Source: an uncultured Clostridia bacterium
GTDB lineage: Bacteria; Bacillota; Clostridia; Peptostreptococcales; Anaerovoracaceae
Direction of reading: 5' to 3'
Assembly (NCBI GenBank): GCA_946541285.1
Contig: CAMNJG010000010.1
Location: 1-17,058, forward strand
Length of the DNA stretch: 17,058 nucleotides
In this document: piece by piece, positions 1-6,656 of the stretch
Layout of the letters: the number at the start of each line of letters is the position of its first letter
Position numbering within the stretch: position 1 is the first letter of the stretch
Program-made: the position numbers and the translations under genes
Notes under the pieces: model-generated
What the model saw: the letters and a program-made list of their open reading frames with translations, nothing else
The model's database searches: none
What the model was told of the DNA's origin: nothing

Positions 1-22
1 AAGTCTTCCCCCTGCCAATCCT

Positions 23-682
23 TCAGCATAGCCTGAAGCGGTTCTTCTGAAACTCCAGCAGGCCTTCATCGCGCATCCTGCAAAGCTCATTCGACATCGC
101 GCTTCTGTCAACCGACAGGTAATCTGCCAGCTGCTGCCGGTTAAAAGGAATGGTAATCTCCGCGCTTTTCTGTTTCTTTGCCTCTTCAGACAGGTACGTA
201 ATCAGCTTTTCTCTTGTCGTGCGTCTCGAGATGCAATCCAGTTTCTGAACGAGGCCCCTGTTTTTTTCAGAAACCGCATAGAAAAGATTCTGCACAACCA
301 TGGTGTGAAAACGGCATGCCGAGGAGCAGGTGGTAATGATGCGCTTCACATCGAAGAAAAAGACAGAGCTGTTCTCGACAGCGATGACATCATTCAGCAA
401 TGCACCACTTTCCGGCGCCGCGTAGGCCTCCCCGAAAATTTCTCCGACTCCAATACTCCCGAGTATGCTGCGATTGCCCCAGTAGTCATCTTTCTGAATA
501 TGCAGACTTCCCTCTGCCAGAACCACGATATCGCTGAGGTGCTCGCCCTGACGAAGCACGTATTCCCCTTTTTTGTACGTATGCAGCCTTGCCCCGAGGC
601 AGGTCAGCATGGAGAGGACGTCCTCTCCTCCCACACCGGCAAACAGCTTCGTTCTCATCAGTTCCGGAATAAATTCTTTCAT
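23..682 (-). CDS. Crp/Fnr-family transcriptional regulator (HcpR-like by context)
   Basis: This 219-residue protein has an N-terminal cyclic-nucleotide-binding-like beta-roll (about residues 10-130, with GEIFGEAYA in place of a full phosphate-binding cassette). A long dimerisation helix follows (about 130-165), then a C-terminal Crp-type winged helix (about 175-219: IPFNRQQLADYLSVDRSAMS is the helix-turn-helix). The N-terminal cysteine cluster of classical Fnr is absent; C119 and C123 are the only close cysteine pair. I chose the ATG at 682 because AAAGAGGG lies four bases upstream and the protein then starts at a normal Crp/Fnr N-terminus; the open frame runs further upstream but would cross the divergent promoter. 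It is divergent from the iron-sulfur protein/hcp operon. Crp/Fnr regulators called HcpR control hcp in many anaerobes, so control of the neighbouring operon and of itself through the palindrome at 697-710 is likely. Family sure; the specific role is inferred. Confidence 0.9.
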   Translation of the reverse strand: MKEFIPELMRTKLFAGVGGEDVLSMLTCLGARLHTYKKGEYVLRQGEHLSDIVVLAEGSLHIQKDDYWGNRSILGSIGVGEIFGEAYAAPESGALLNDVIAVENSSVFFFDVKRIITTCSSACRFHTMVVQNLFYAVSEKNRGLVQKLDCISRRTTREKLITYLSEEAKKQKSAEITIPFNRQQLADYLSVDRSAMSNELCRMRDEGLLEFQKNRFRLC

Positions 683-696
683 GAAACCCTCTTTCT

Positions 697-710
697 GTTG
701 TATATACAAC
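697..710. promoter_or_regulatory. Perfect 14-bp palindrome, candidate Crp/Fnr-type operator
   Basis: GTTGTATATACAAC is an exact palindrome in the short divergent region between the regulator and the iron-sulfur protein/hcp operon. Its centre (703.5) lies about 40 bases upstream of the transcription start expected from a -10-like TATTAT at 730-735. That is the class II activator position of Crp/Fnr proteins. On the other strand it lies 15 bases before the regulator's ATG, where binding would block transcription. Activation of the hcp side and autorepression is my inference; binding is not shown. Confidence 0.55.
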
Positions 711-729
711 CGATTCGTTTGATTGATTG

Positions 730-735
730 TATTAT
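730..735 (+). promoter_or_regulatory. Candidate -10 element for the iron-sulfur protein/hcp operon
   Basis: TATTAT matches the -10 consensus at five of six positions. I see no good -35 hexamer 16-18 bases upstream. That fits an activator-dependent promoter in which the palindrome at 697-710 replaces the -35 contact. The downstream gene starts at 777 after a GGAG ribosome binding site. Confidence 0.35.
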
Positions 736-776
736 GCTTGAGACACAGAATCAAGGAAAAAAAGGAGAACAGTGAC

Positions 777-1472
777 ATGATCCGGAAAATCATAAAAATC
801 GACGAAGAGAAATGCAACGGCTGTGGTGCCTGCGCCGCGGCATGCCACGAGGGTGCCATTGAAATGATCGGCGGCAAAGCCAGGCTCACCCGCGAGGACT
901 ACTGTGACGGTCTTGGAGACTGCCTTCCTGCCTGCCCGGCGGATGCCATTTCGTTTGAAGAAAGAGATGCTCCTGCTTACGATGAATCCGCTGTACTTGC
1001 GGCAAAGGAAAAGAAAGCGGAACAGACACCGGCCTGCGGTTGTCCGGGCACGCAGACAAAAACGCTTTACCGGGAAAGCAGTGTTTCCGATCCGGCTGTG
1101 GCTCCCGTGGACAGCCAGCTGCGGCAATGGCCTGTGCAGATGAAACTTGTTCCGGTAAAAGCCCCTTATTACGAAAACGCCAGCCTCCTGGTCGCGGCAG
1201 ACTGTACCGCTTATGCCTATGGCAACTTCCACCATGATTTCATCCGCAACCATGTTGTGCTGGTCGGATGTCCGAAACTGGACAGTATCGACTATTCTGA
1301 AAAGCTGACGGCCATTCTCAGGGAAAACAGTATCCGGAGCGTGACAGTTGTCCGTATGGAAGTGCCCTGCTGCGGAGGACTCGAATACGCAGTCAGACAG
1401 GCTCTCCAGGCAAGCGGCAGATCCATTCCTTTACAGGTTGTCACGATATCGACAGACGGACGTATTTTATAG
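777..1472 (+). CDS. Cysteine-rich 4Fe-4S protein, probable electron-transfer partner of Hcp
   Basis: This 231-residue protein starts with a ferredoxin-like domain. C13, C16, C19 and C23 form a full C-x2-C-x2-C-x3-C motif. The second motif is C43-x5-C49-x3-C53-P, in which the usual middle cysteine is G46. A linker with C87 and C89 leads to a C-terminal domain (about 118-231) with C143, GCP at 164-166 and PCCGG at 197-201. This layout recurs in small iron-sulfur proteins beside hcp in anaerobes, where it is thought to pass electrons to Hcp. The start at 777 is set by AAAGGAGAAC just upstream. It is the first gene of an operon with hcp, 57 bases further on. The reaction itself is not known to me; electron delivery is inferred from context and cluster content. 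Confidence 0.85.
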   Translation: MIRKIIKIDEEKCNGCGACAAACHEGAIEMIGGKARLTREDYCDGLGDCLPACPADAISFEERDAPAYDESAVLAAKEKKAEQTPACGCPGTQTKTLYRESSVSDPAVAPVDSQLRQWPVQMKLVPVKAPYYENASLLVAADCTAYAYGNFHHDFIRNHVVLVGCPKLDSIDYSEKLTAILRENSIRSVTVVRMEVPCCGGLEYAVRQALQASGRSIPLQVVTISTDGRIL

Positions 1473-1529
1473 AAGAAAGAACACGATCGGTTATCTTCTC
1501 AGTAAAAAGTATAGAAAGGTGGACAGAAT

Positions 1530-3131
1530 ATGGATAATAAAATGTTTTGTTTTCAGTGTGAACAGACCGCCGGATGCACAGGATGTACCGGTTCTGCCGG
1601 TGTTTGCGGCAAAACAGCGGATCTTTCCGAGCTGCAGGACAAGCTGACCGGCGCGCTGATCGGTCTCATCCACGCGATTGACGGCTATGCCGAACCGACA
1701 AAGAATACCTATCGCCTGCTGATCAAAGGCCTGTTCGCGACGATGACCAACGTGAACTTCGATGAAGCCTCGATTCAGGCACTGATCGACGAGGTCCACG
1801 CGGAGAAAGAGTATCTCCTTCCCGACTGTTCGACCTGCACGTCGATATGCGGTAAAAATGAAGACTATGACATGGCCGGAATCTGGAACGCGGACGAAGA
1901 TATCCGCAGCCTGAAATCCCTGATCCTGTTCGGGATCAGAGGAATGGCAGCCTATGCTTATCATGCCGGAGTCCTCGGCTATACCGACCGGTCGGTAAAT
2001 GAATTTCTTGCCAAAGCACTTTACGCAATCGGCGGGGACCGGGGGATGGCGGAACTCCTGCCCATCGTCCTGGAAGTGGGCAAATACAACTACAGATGCA
2101 TGGAGATGCTCGATAAAGCAAATACCGGAACTTACGGAACTCCTGCTCCGACAACGGTTCCCCTGATGGTTGAAAAGGGTCCTTTCATTGTGATCACCGG
2201 CCACGACCTCTGTGATCTGAAGCAACTGCTGGAACAGACAAAGGACAGGGGCATCAATATCTATACACACGGGGAAATGCTGCCGGCCCACGCTTATCCT
2301 GAACTGAAAAAGTATCCTCACCTCAGGGGAAACTTCGGTACGGCATGGCAGAACCAGCAGAAGGAATTCGCGAATCTTCCGGCACCGGTCCTGTTCACCA
2401 CCAACTGCCTGATGCCGCCGAAAGACAGCTACAGAGACCGTGTTTTCACGACAGGAGTCGTTTCTTATCCGGAAATCGTCCATATCGGTGAGGACAGGGA
2501 CTTTACCCCGGTGATCGAAAAAGCCCTGGAACTCGGCGGCTTTGCTGAAGATACACCGTTTACCGGCATCAATGGCGGAACAACGGTCACCACTGGTTTC
2601 AGTCACAGTACGGTTCTCAGCGTCGCCGACAAAGTCATCGACGCGGTAAAGAATGGCGCGATCCGTCATTTCTTCCTTGTCGGAGGCTGTGATGGCGCGA
2701 AGCCGGGACGGAATTATTACACTGAGTTTGTAAAGCAGGCTCCTGAGGACACAATCATCCTGACGCTTGCGTGTGGAAAATACCGCTTCAATGATCTGGA
2801 TCTCGGTACGATCGACGGGCTGCCCCGCCTGATGGATATGGGTCAATGTAATGACGCGTACAGCGCCATCCGCGTCGCTGTCGCCCTGGCAGAGGCCTTC
2901 AGCTGTGACGTCAACGATCTGCCGCTTTCCATGATCCTTTCCTGGTACGAACAGAAAGCAGTCTGTATCCTGCTGACGCTTCTGCACCTCGGGATCCGGA
3001 ACATCCTGCTCGGTCCGTCACTGCCGGCTTTTATCTCTCCCAACGTACTGAACTATCTTGTAGAAAATTATCACATCGCTCCGGTCAGTACCCCGGAAGA
3101 AGATCTCAGGAAGGCATTAGGGAAACACTGA
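1530..3131 (+). CDS. hcp: Hybrid cluster protein (Hcp, hydroxylamine reductase / NO reductase), class I
   Basis: This 533-residue protein has the usual length of class I Hcp from strict anaerobes. The N-terminal cluster ligands are C7, C10, C19 and C26 (C-x2-C-x8-C-x6-C), the wide class I spacing that holds a 4Fe-4S cluster. Hybrid-cluster ligands are recognisable in order: the His in ITGHDLCDL, the Glu in THGEMLPAHAYP, Cys in TTNCLMPP, Cys in VGGCDGAKPGR, Cys in TLACGKYRFND, Cys in MGQCNDAYSA, and Glu and Lys in SWYEQKAV. Hcp reduces hydroxylamine in vitro and acts in nitric oxide detoxification in vivo. A ribosome binding site (AGAAAGGTGG) precedes the ATG. The C-terminus is odd: the last codons (GKH and the stop) lie in an inserted MITE-like element. 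The uninterrupted site would read on as ALEQ and stop at a TAA. The catalytic core is untouched, so the protein should be active. Confidence 0.97.
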   Translation: MDNKMFCFQCEQTAGCTGCTGSAGVCGKTADLSELQDKLTGALIGLIHAIDGYAEPTKNTYRLLIKGLFATMTNVNFDEASIQALIDEVHAEKEYLLPDCSTCTSICGKNEDYDMAGIWNADEDIRSLKSLILFGIRGMAAYAYHAGVLGYTDRSVNEFLAKALYAIGGDRGMAELLPIVLEVGKYNYRCMEMLDKANTGTYGTPAPTTVPLMVEKGPFIVITGHDLCDLKQLLEQTKDRGINIYTHGEMLPAHAYPELKKYPHLRGNFGTAWQNQQKEFANLPAPVLFTTNCLMPPKDSYRDRVFTTGVVSYPEIVHIGEDRDFTPVIEKALELGGFAEDTPFTGINGGTTVTTGFSHSTVLSVADKVIDAVKNGAIRHFFLVGGCDGAKPGRNYYTEFVKQAPEDTIILTLACGKYRFNDLDLGTIDGLPRLMDMGQCNDAYSAIRVAVALAEAFSCDVNDLPLSMILSWYEQKAVCILLTLLHLGIRNILLGPSLPAFISPNVLNYLVENYHIAPVSTPEEDLRKALGKH

Positions 3132-3137
3132 TATAAT

Positions 3138-3210
3138 CAAAAAATCACCTGTCTAAAGGCAGAGTAAAAGTCAAATGTAATGGTTTATATAATCAAAAGG
3201 TGATTTTTTG
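3138..3210 (+). terminator. Possible terminator after hcp: 13-bp perfect inverted repeat with T-run
   Basis: CAAAAAATCACCT (3138-3150) pairs perfectly with AGGTGATTTTTTG (3198-3210), the second arm ending in six T. Seven bases after the hcp stop, an A-tract arm pairing with a T-tract arm is typical of bidirectional intrinsic terminators. The 47-base loop is long and the GC part of the stem is short, so efficiency may be poor. It lies inside the inserted element. Confidence 0.4.
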
Positions 3211-3276
3211 TCATTCTGAGGAGCGAAGCGACGAAGAATCTTTGAAAAGATCCTTCGCTACGCTCAGGATGACAAA
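3207..3276. repeat. Palindromic dispersed repeat, copy 1
   Basis: The outer arms TTTGTCAT (3207-3214) and ATGACAAA (3269-3276) pair perfectly and enclose further pairing blocks: CTGAG with CTCAG, and GAAGAATC with GATCCTTC. The same core (GTCATTCTG ... GATCCTTC ... ACGCTC ... CAGGATGAC) recurs at 7526-7598 in the same orientation. From memory, palindromes with this core are dispersed in many Firmicute and Chloroflexi genomes. This copy sits inside the MITE-like element. Confidence 0.75.
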
Positions 3277-3330
3277 TGGGTAGCGGAATAAATCAGCGTT
3301 TCCTTAGAGCAGTAAACTTCCTGTATCACC

Positions 3331-3374
3331 GCAGAACCCCCTCTGTACCACCAGCGGTTCAGAGGGGGTTCTGC
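3331..3374. terminator. Strong 15-bp hairpin between convergent hcp and methyltransferase genes
   Basis: GCAGAACCCCCTCTG (3331-3345) pairs perfectly with CAGAGGGGGTTCTGC (3360-3374) across a 14-base loop. It lies between hcp (plus strand) and the end of the minus-strand island, 55 bases beyond the methyltransferase stop, so it may end transcription from both sides. No T-run follows it on either strand, so it is not a textbook intrinsic terminator; it could instead protect a 3' end. The rest of 3132-3429 outside this hairpin and the inserted element shows no coding potential to me. Confidence 0.5.
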
Positions 3375-3429
3375 ATCAAAGCAGTATAAAGATCATAACA
3401 TTCATGAAACCTGAGTCTTCGATAAAATC

Positions 3430-4083
3430 TCAGTCATCCGCCGGCTCTGTCAGCGGCAGATGGCCGAACAGGAACCAGCGACCTTCCTCATCCCGGTCGT
3501 AAATCCGCCAGAAGACTCCCAGATCGCTGAGGATTTTTTCATACGGTTCATTCTCCGGATACATCATGGACTCTTTGCCCTGTCCGCGGGGGCCGGCTTT
3601 CACTCCGGCCTCTTTCTTCATTTTCCCGCGGATCTGCTGGCGCAGTTCCCTGCTGCCGTAGCCCACACCGATATAGGCACGGCCCTCCGGCTTCAGGACA
3701 CGGCAGATCTCTCGGAAAGCCAGGGCCTGGTCTTTCCAGAACGGCATGGAACCCCGGCTGACAATCAGATCAAACGATTCCGCCTCAAACGGCATGGACT
3801 GCACATCCCCGGTCACAGTGCAGCCCGTCAGCTGCCGTTCCCGCAGACGCCGCTCCGCCAGTTTCAGGGACTCACCGTCCACATCCAGAAACGTTCCTTC
3901 AAAATCACCGCGCTCCATGACCGCCAGCCCCAGATGCCCGCCGCCGCAGCCGATATCCAGCAGTCTGCCCGAGCGGATTTGTGTACGTTTCAGCGCCTGT
4001 TCCGCGACAAAAGGATACAGCGGAGCGAAATATTCCAGCGCGAAGCGGTCATAGCGCTCTGCCCGTTCCTGTTCCCTGCTCAT
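3430..4083 (-). CDS. Class I SAM-dependent methyltransferase
   Basis: This 217-residue protein has a canonical Methyltransf_11/25 core. Motif I is LLDIGCGGGHLG (41-52), the acidic residue ending strand 2 is in FLDVDG (65-70), motif II is GDVQSMPFE (92-100), the motif IV region is FDLIVSRG (104-111), and EICRVLKPEGRAYIG (125-139) is the usual post-motif helix and strand. The C-terminal third (about 143-217) is basic, then acidic, and carries no motif I recognise. Its ATG overlaps the stop of the preceding DUF364 gene by four bases (ATGA), with AAGGAG upstream, so the two are translationally coupled. It is the last gene of the island. The substrate cannot be told from the sequence. Given its neighbours, methylation of a small metal-binding molecule or a tetrapyrrole is a possibility, but only that. 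Confidence 0.9.
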   Translation of the reverse strand: MSREQERAERYDRFALEYFAPLYPFVAEQALKRTQIRSGRLLDIGCGGGHLGLAVMERGDFEGTFLDVDGESLKLAERRLRERQLTGCTVTGDVQSMPFEAESFDLIVSRGSMPFWKDQALAFREICRVLKPEGRAYIGVGYGSRELRQQIRGKMKKEAGVKAGPRGQGKESMMYPENEPYEKILSDLGVFWRIYDRDEEGRWFLFGHLPLTEPADD

Positions 4084-4883
4084 GACCCCACTCCTTTCCT
4101 GTTTTCTTCAAGGAATTTCAGATACTCTGTTTTTCGCAGACTGACCTTTTCGCCGGCGGCATAGAGCTTTCCATATTCCTGTTCCTTCTGTATCCGTTCC
4201 AGCATCGGTACATTTTTCGGAATGAATCCGTCCAGCTCATCAACCCCGTAATCAAACAGGATCGGAGACATCACCGTCACAGGTCCCACCAGTCCCACGT
4301 AAGCGTCTCCCGCCAGTTCCAGGATCCGTGGCAGCGATTTTTCCAGGAAATACATCACACCGATAAACACAAAATCACTGTCCGGCACCAGGTAATCGAT
4401 CGCGGTTTCCGGATAATCGCCCCTGTATGGAAAACGGTCGATAATATACAGGTCACAGACCGGTTTCAGCAGCTGTTCCATATACGGGAAATGACCAAGC
4501 ACGACTGCTTTTTTCCCTCTGGCTGCTTTCTGGTGGGCGATAAACGGATCCGCGTTGCGGTCTTCCACATACCGATGATCCGAAATCAGCAGGCCGTTTT
4601 TCCTCGCCATCTCCGGAGAATTATAATACGCGTTCATCGCGGCAACGCCCATCGCGGCTTCTGTAAAATTCCAGGATTTCACGCCCGCTGCCAGTTCCCG
4701 GAGAGTTTTACCGGTTTTATCTCCACTGTCCAGCATCTGGCGGGTATCCCATCCATCGCGGAATTCCGACAGTCCGATGTTTCCCCTGCTGTACGCGATC
4801 GCGCCGTAGTGCGTACTCAGGATGTCATCCAGCGGTTCATCCTCCGGAATTCCTTCGATTAATGCGTCATACAGATCTTTCAT
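4080..4883 (-). CDS. DUF4213/DUF364 protein (putative heavy-metal chelation domain), paralog B
   Basis: This 267-residue protein has the two-part DUF4213/DUF364 layout. The N-terminal part has an enolase-N-like fold and ends in SWNFTEAAMGVAAMNAYYNS (70-89). A Rossmann-like part begins GKKAVVLGHFPYMEQL (123-138), continues DLYIIDRFPYRGDYP (144-158) and ends GLVGPVTVMSPILFDYGVDE (197-216). The one characterised structure I recall (Desulfitobacterium hafniense Dhaf4260) led to the suggestion that the family makes or handles a metal-chelating small molecule; no reaction is proven. Such genes commonly neighbour FecBCD-type transporters, as here. Its ATG overlaps the ABC ATPase stop by ATGA, and GGGAGAG lies upstream. 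It keeps the conserved GHFP and GPVT loops, so it is the better-preserved of the two paralogs here. Confidence 0.85.
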   Translation of the reverse strand: MKDLYDALIEGIPEDEPLDDILSTHYGAIAYSRGNIGLSEFRDGWDTRQMLDSGDKTGKTLRELAAGVKSWNFTEAAMGVAAMNAYYNSPEMARKNGLLISDHRYVEDRNADPFIAHQKAARGKKAVVLGHFPYMEQLLKPVCDLYIIDRFPYRGDYPETAIDYLVPDSDFVFIGVMYFLEKSLPRILELAGDAYVGLVGPVTVMSPILFDYGVDELDGFIPKNVPMLERIQKEQEYGKLYAAGEKVSLRKTEYLKFLEENRKGVGS

Positions 4884-5920
4884 TCTATCTCTCCCAATAT
4901 CCCCATATCCTGAAAACAGTCTTCTGTAATCTGTTCTCCCTGACGGAGCAGATTCCGGACCGTCATCATTGCCGCATCCAGTTTCTCGATATACTGCAGG
5001 CTTTTCCGTTCCTGTTCCGTCACATCGATCACCTTATGGATCCCGCCATTCCGGATGACGATGCGACGGTCTGCGCTGAGTGCCAGCAGCGGATCATGTG
5101 TAGACATGAAAACGATTTTGTCCCTGCTGGTCAGGAGCGAGATTGCCTGTCTGCGGTCGATCCCCGCGTTTTCGATCTCGTCAATCAGTACAATCGGAGA
5201 GGAACTCATAAACGCGGTATCCGCGATCATCAGCGCCCGGGACTGTCCTCCGGAAAGCTGTGTCACTCTGGTATCAATCGTAAACTTTTCACCCGCCAGG
5301 TCACTGGCACAGGCGAAGCACCGGGCCGCGATGCCGGCGGGATCCTCCGACATCCGGCTGCGGGCATGCATCTGCAGAAATTCATCGACACTCAGATCCA
5401 TCACGAAATTCATATTCTGTGAAAGCTGCGCTACCAGGCGCCCTTCCAGTTCAAAGCGTTCGTCCTCATCCGGCGCGATCCCGTCAATAAGGATACTGCG
5501 GCCGGTCGGAGTATCGCCCTGGGCGATGCACTCGATGTCCGCCAGCAGCCGGCTTTTGCCGGAACCGGTCGGACCGACGATGCTGAGCACCTCACCTCTG
5601 TGAACCGTTATGGTTTGCTCTTCCGGAGTGCCATTTTTGTCCCTTCCGCCAGTAATCGTGATGCTCCCGATATCCGCGATCCGTTCCTCCGGCCTCGAAA
5701 AGGTTTCCAGGAATTCCGCGAAGTCCTCCAGAATTCCGTCCACATCCGTTCCCAGCTCCTCCAGCCATGCCTGATCTCCGGACTCCAGCGCGTCCGGAAG
5801 GGGAAGGGACTGGTCCAGTTCTCCCGGATTCAGATTCTCCAGAAAATCCCGGGCAATCGGGTACTGCCTCAGAAGCTCCGTAAGACTGGTGTTTTCCGCC
5901 AGGTCATAGTAATCGATCAT
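4880..5920 (-). CDS. Orphan ABC-type ATPase with N-terminal helical (DUF1858-like) domain
   Basis: This 346-residue protein has two parts. Residues 5-75 form an acidic helical region resembling DUF1858 (LAENTSLTELLRQYPIARDF). Residues 85-300 form an ABC nucleotide-binding domain with Walker A GPTGSGKS (116-123), signature LSGGQS (222-227), Walker B IVLIDE (243-248) and H-loop STHD (273-276). An about 45-residue helical tail follows. There is no membrane segment and no matching permease beside it; the FecCD permease has its own ATPase. The start at 5920 is preferred because AGAGGGG sits just upstream. An alternative ATG at 5956 would overlap the upstream gene by 17 bases and add a short basic peptide. 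It may be a soluble ABC-type ATPase for metal-centre or protein handling rather than transport. Family certain, role unknown. Confidence 0.85.
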   Translation of the reverse strand: MIDYYDLAENTSLTELLRQYPIARDFLENLNPGELDQSLPLPDALESGDQAWLEELGTDVDGILEDFAEFLETFSRPEERIADIGSITITGGRDKNGTPEEQTITVHRGEVLSIVGPTGSGKSRLLADIECIAQGDTPTGRSILIDGIAPDEDERFELEGRLVAQLSQNMNFVMDLSVDEFLQMHARSRMSEDPAGIAARCFACASDLAGEKFTIDTRVTQLSGGQSRALMIADTAFMSSSPIVLIDEIENAGIDRRQAISLLTSRDKIVFMSTHDPLLALSADRRIVIRNGGIHKVIDVTEQERKSLQYIEKLDAAMMTVRNLLRQGEQITEDCFQDMGILGEIE

Positions 5921-5939
5921 CCTGTCCCCTCTTCCCCTG

Positions 5940-6656
5940 TCATTCCGGCGACCCATTCGCCGGTACCGCTGTAAACTGCATCTTTTTCATCATTCCGTTC
6001 TGGAATTCGTCTCCAATCCGTGTCTCTCCGGTACAGTAAGAACATACGGAAGCCGGCGTTGTAAAGCGCAGCCTCATATCACTCAGGGTCGTCACTTCCG
6101 GCGCGCCGGTCAGATGCCGCGCCAGGGTAAAGGCGCCCTGACCGGTGATCCCGTTCATGAACATGATCCGGGCCCGGGTATTGACCTGACGGACATTGAA
6201 TTTAAACACTTCCCGTTCTGCCTGGGAGACGATATCCCCTTTCGTAATCACCACATAATCCGCGAATTTCAGCATCGGTCCGATTTTTCTCGGTGTGTTG
6301 ATGCCGGACAGATTATCGATGACGCAGACTGCCGGGATTTCCCGGATATGCGGACAGCAGCGGTTGCAGAGACCCGCGCTTTCCGTGATCAGCATGTCAA
6401 AACCGCTGCTTACGCCCCATCTGACGGCGTTTTCAATATTGCTGATAAAAAAATGATCCGGACAGACTTTGCCGGAAAAACCGATCTCCACCGGAACGCC
6501 GGCTTCACGGTACCGGATCTGGTCAAAAGACGTCAGACAGTCAAATTTCACAACTCCGATCCTGCCGGCTCCCCGGGACTGCATCATTTCAATCAGCTTC
6601 AGGATCACGGACGTTTTTCCGGACGACGGTGGTCCGGCAACTGTAATCAGCTTCAT
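5940..6656 (-). CDS. HypB/UreG/CobW-like (G3E) P-loop GTPase with CxxCC metal motif
   Basis: This 238-residue protein carries Walker A GPPSSGKT (8-15) near its N-terminus, a Walker-B-like LITESAG (89-95), and TKGD (138-141) at the guanine-specificity position, as expected for SIMIBI/G3E GTPases. Just after the Walker B strand is CNRCCPH (97-103), where CobW has its CxCC and HypB a cysteine. A second pair, CSYC (205-208), lies near the C-terminus. G3E GTPases insert or chaperone Ni, Co or Zn, so a metal-delivery role is likely; the metal is unknown. The ATG at 6656 is chosen because GGGGAGG lies six bases upstream and it overlaps the preceding stop by ATGA; an in-frame ATG 18 bases upstream lacks such spacing. 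It lies between a DUF364 gene and an ABC-type ATPase in one operon. Confidence 0.85.
   Translation of the reverse strand: MKLITVAGPPSSGKTSVILKLIEMMQSRGAGRIGVVKFDCLTSFDQIRYREAGVPVEIGFSGKVCPDHFFISNIENAVRWGVSSGFDMLITESAGLCNRCCPHIREIPAVCVIDNLSGINTPRKIGPMLKFADYVVITKGDIVSQAEREVFKFNVRQVNTRARIMFMNGITGQGAFTLARHLTGAPEVTTLSDMRLRFTTPASVCSYCTGETRIGDEFQNGMMKKMQFTAVPANGSPE

Larger units (their letters stand above)
3121..3303. mobile_element. MITE-like element inserted in the 3' end of hcp
   Basis: A 183-bp non-coding segment is bounded by imperfect terminal inverted repeats, GGAAACACTGATATA (3121-3135) and TAAATCAGCGTTTCC (3289-3303), which agree at 13 of 15 positions. It is flanked by the direct repeat TTAG (3117-3120 and 3304-3307), as expected for a 4-bp target duplication. 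TTAG fits the YTAR target preference of the IS5 group. No transposase is encoded, so it would move only in trans. Inside are a 13-bp inverted repeat (3138-3150 with 3198-3210), a direct repeat ATATAATCAAAA (3131-3142 and 3187-3198) and a 70-bp palindromic repeat (3207-3276). The element supplies the final codons and stop of hcp. The family assignment is inference; the inverted repeats and duplication are directly visible. Confidence 0.7.

Noticed and set aside
305..775. Plus-strand open frame opposite the Crp/Fnr gene
   Set aside because: It is antisense to a conserved gene, has no ribosome binding site of note and no domain.
683..889. Upstream extension of the Crp/Fnr open frame
   Set aside because: It would cross the divergent promoter and the start of the iron-sulfur gene, and it encodes a Phe/Leu/Ser-rich stretch unlike any Crp/Fnr N-terminus. 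The ATG at 682 has a good ribosome binding site.
1491..2987. A 498-codon open frame antisense to hcp
   Set aside because: It lies wholly opposite hcp, whose ligands and length are fully conserved. Its translation has no recognisable domain and is explained by codon bias in hcp.
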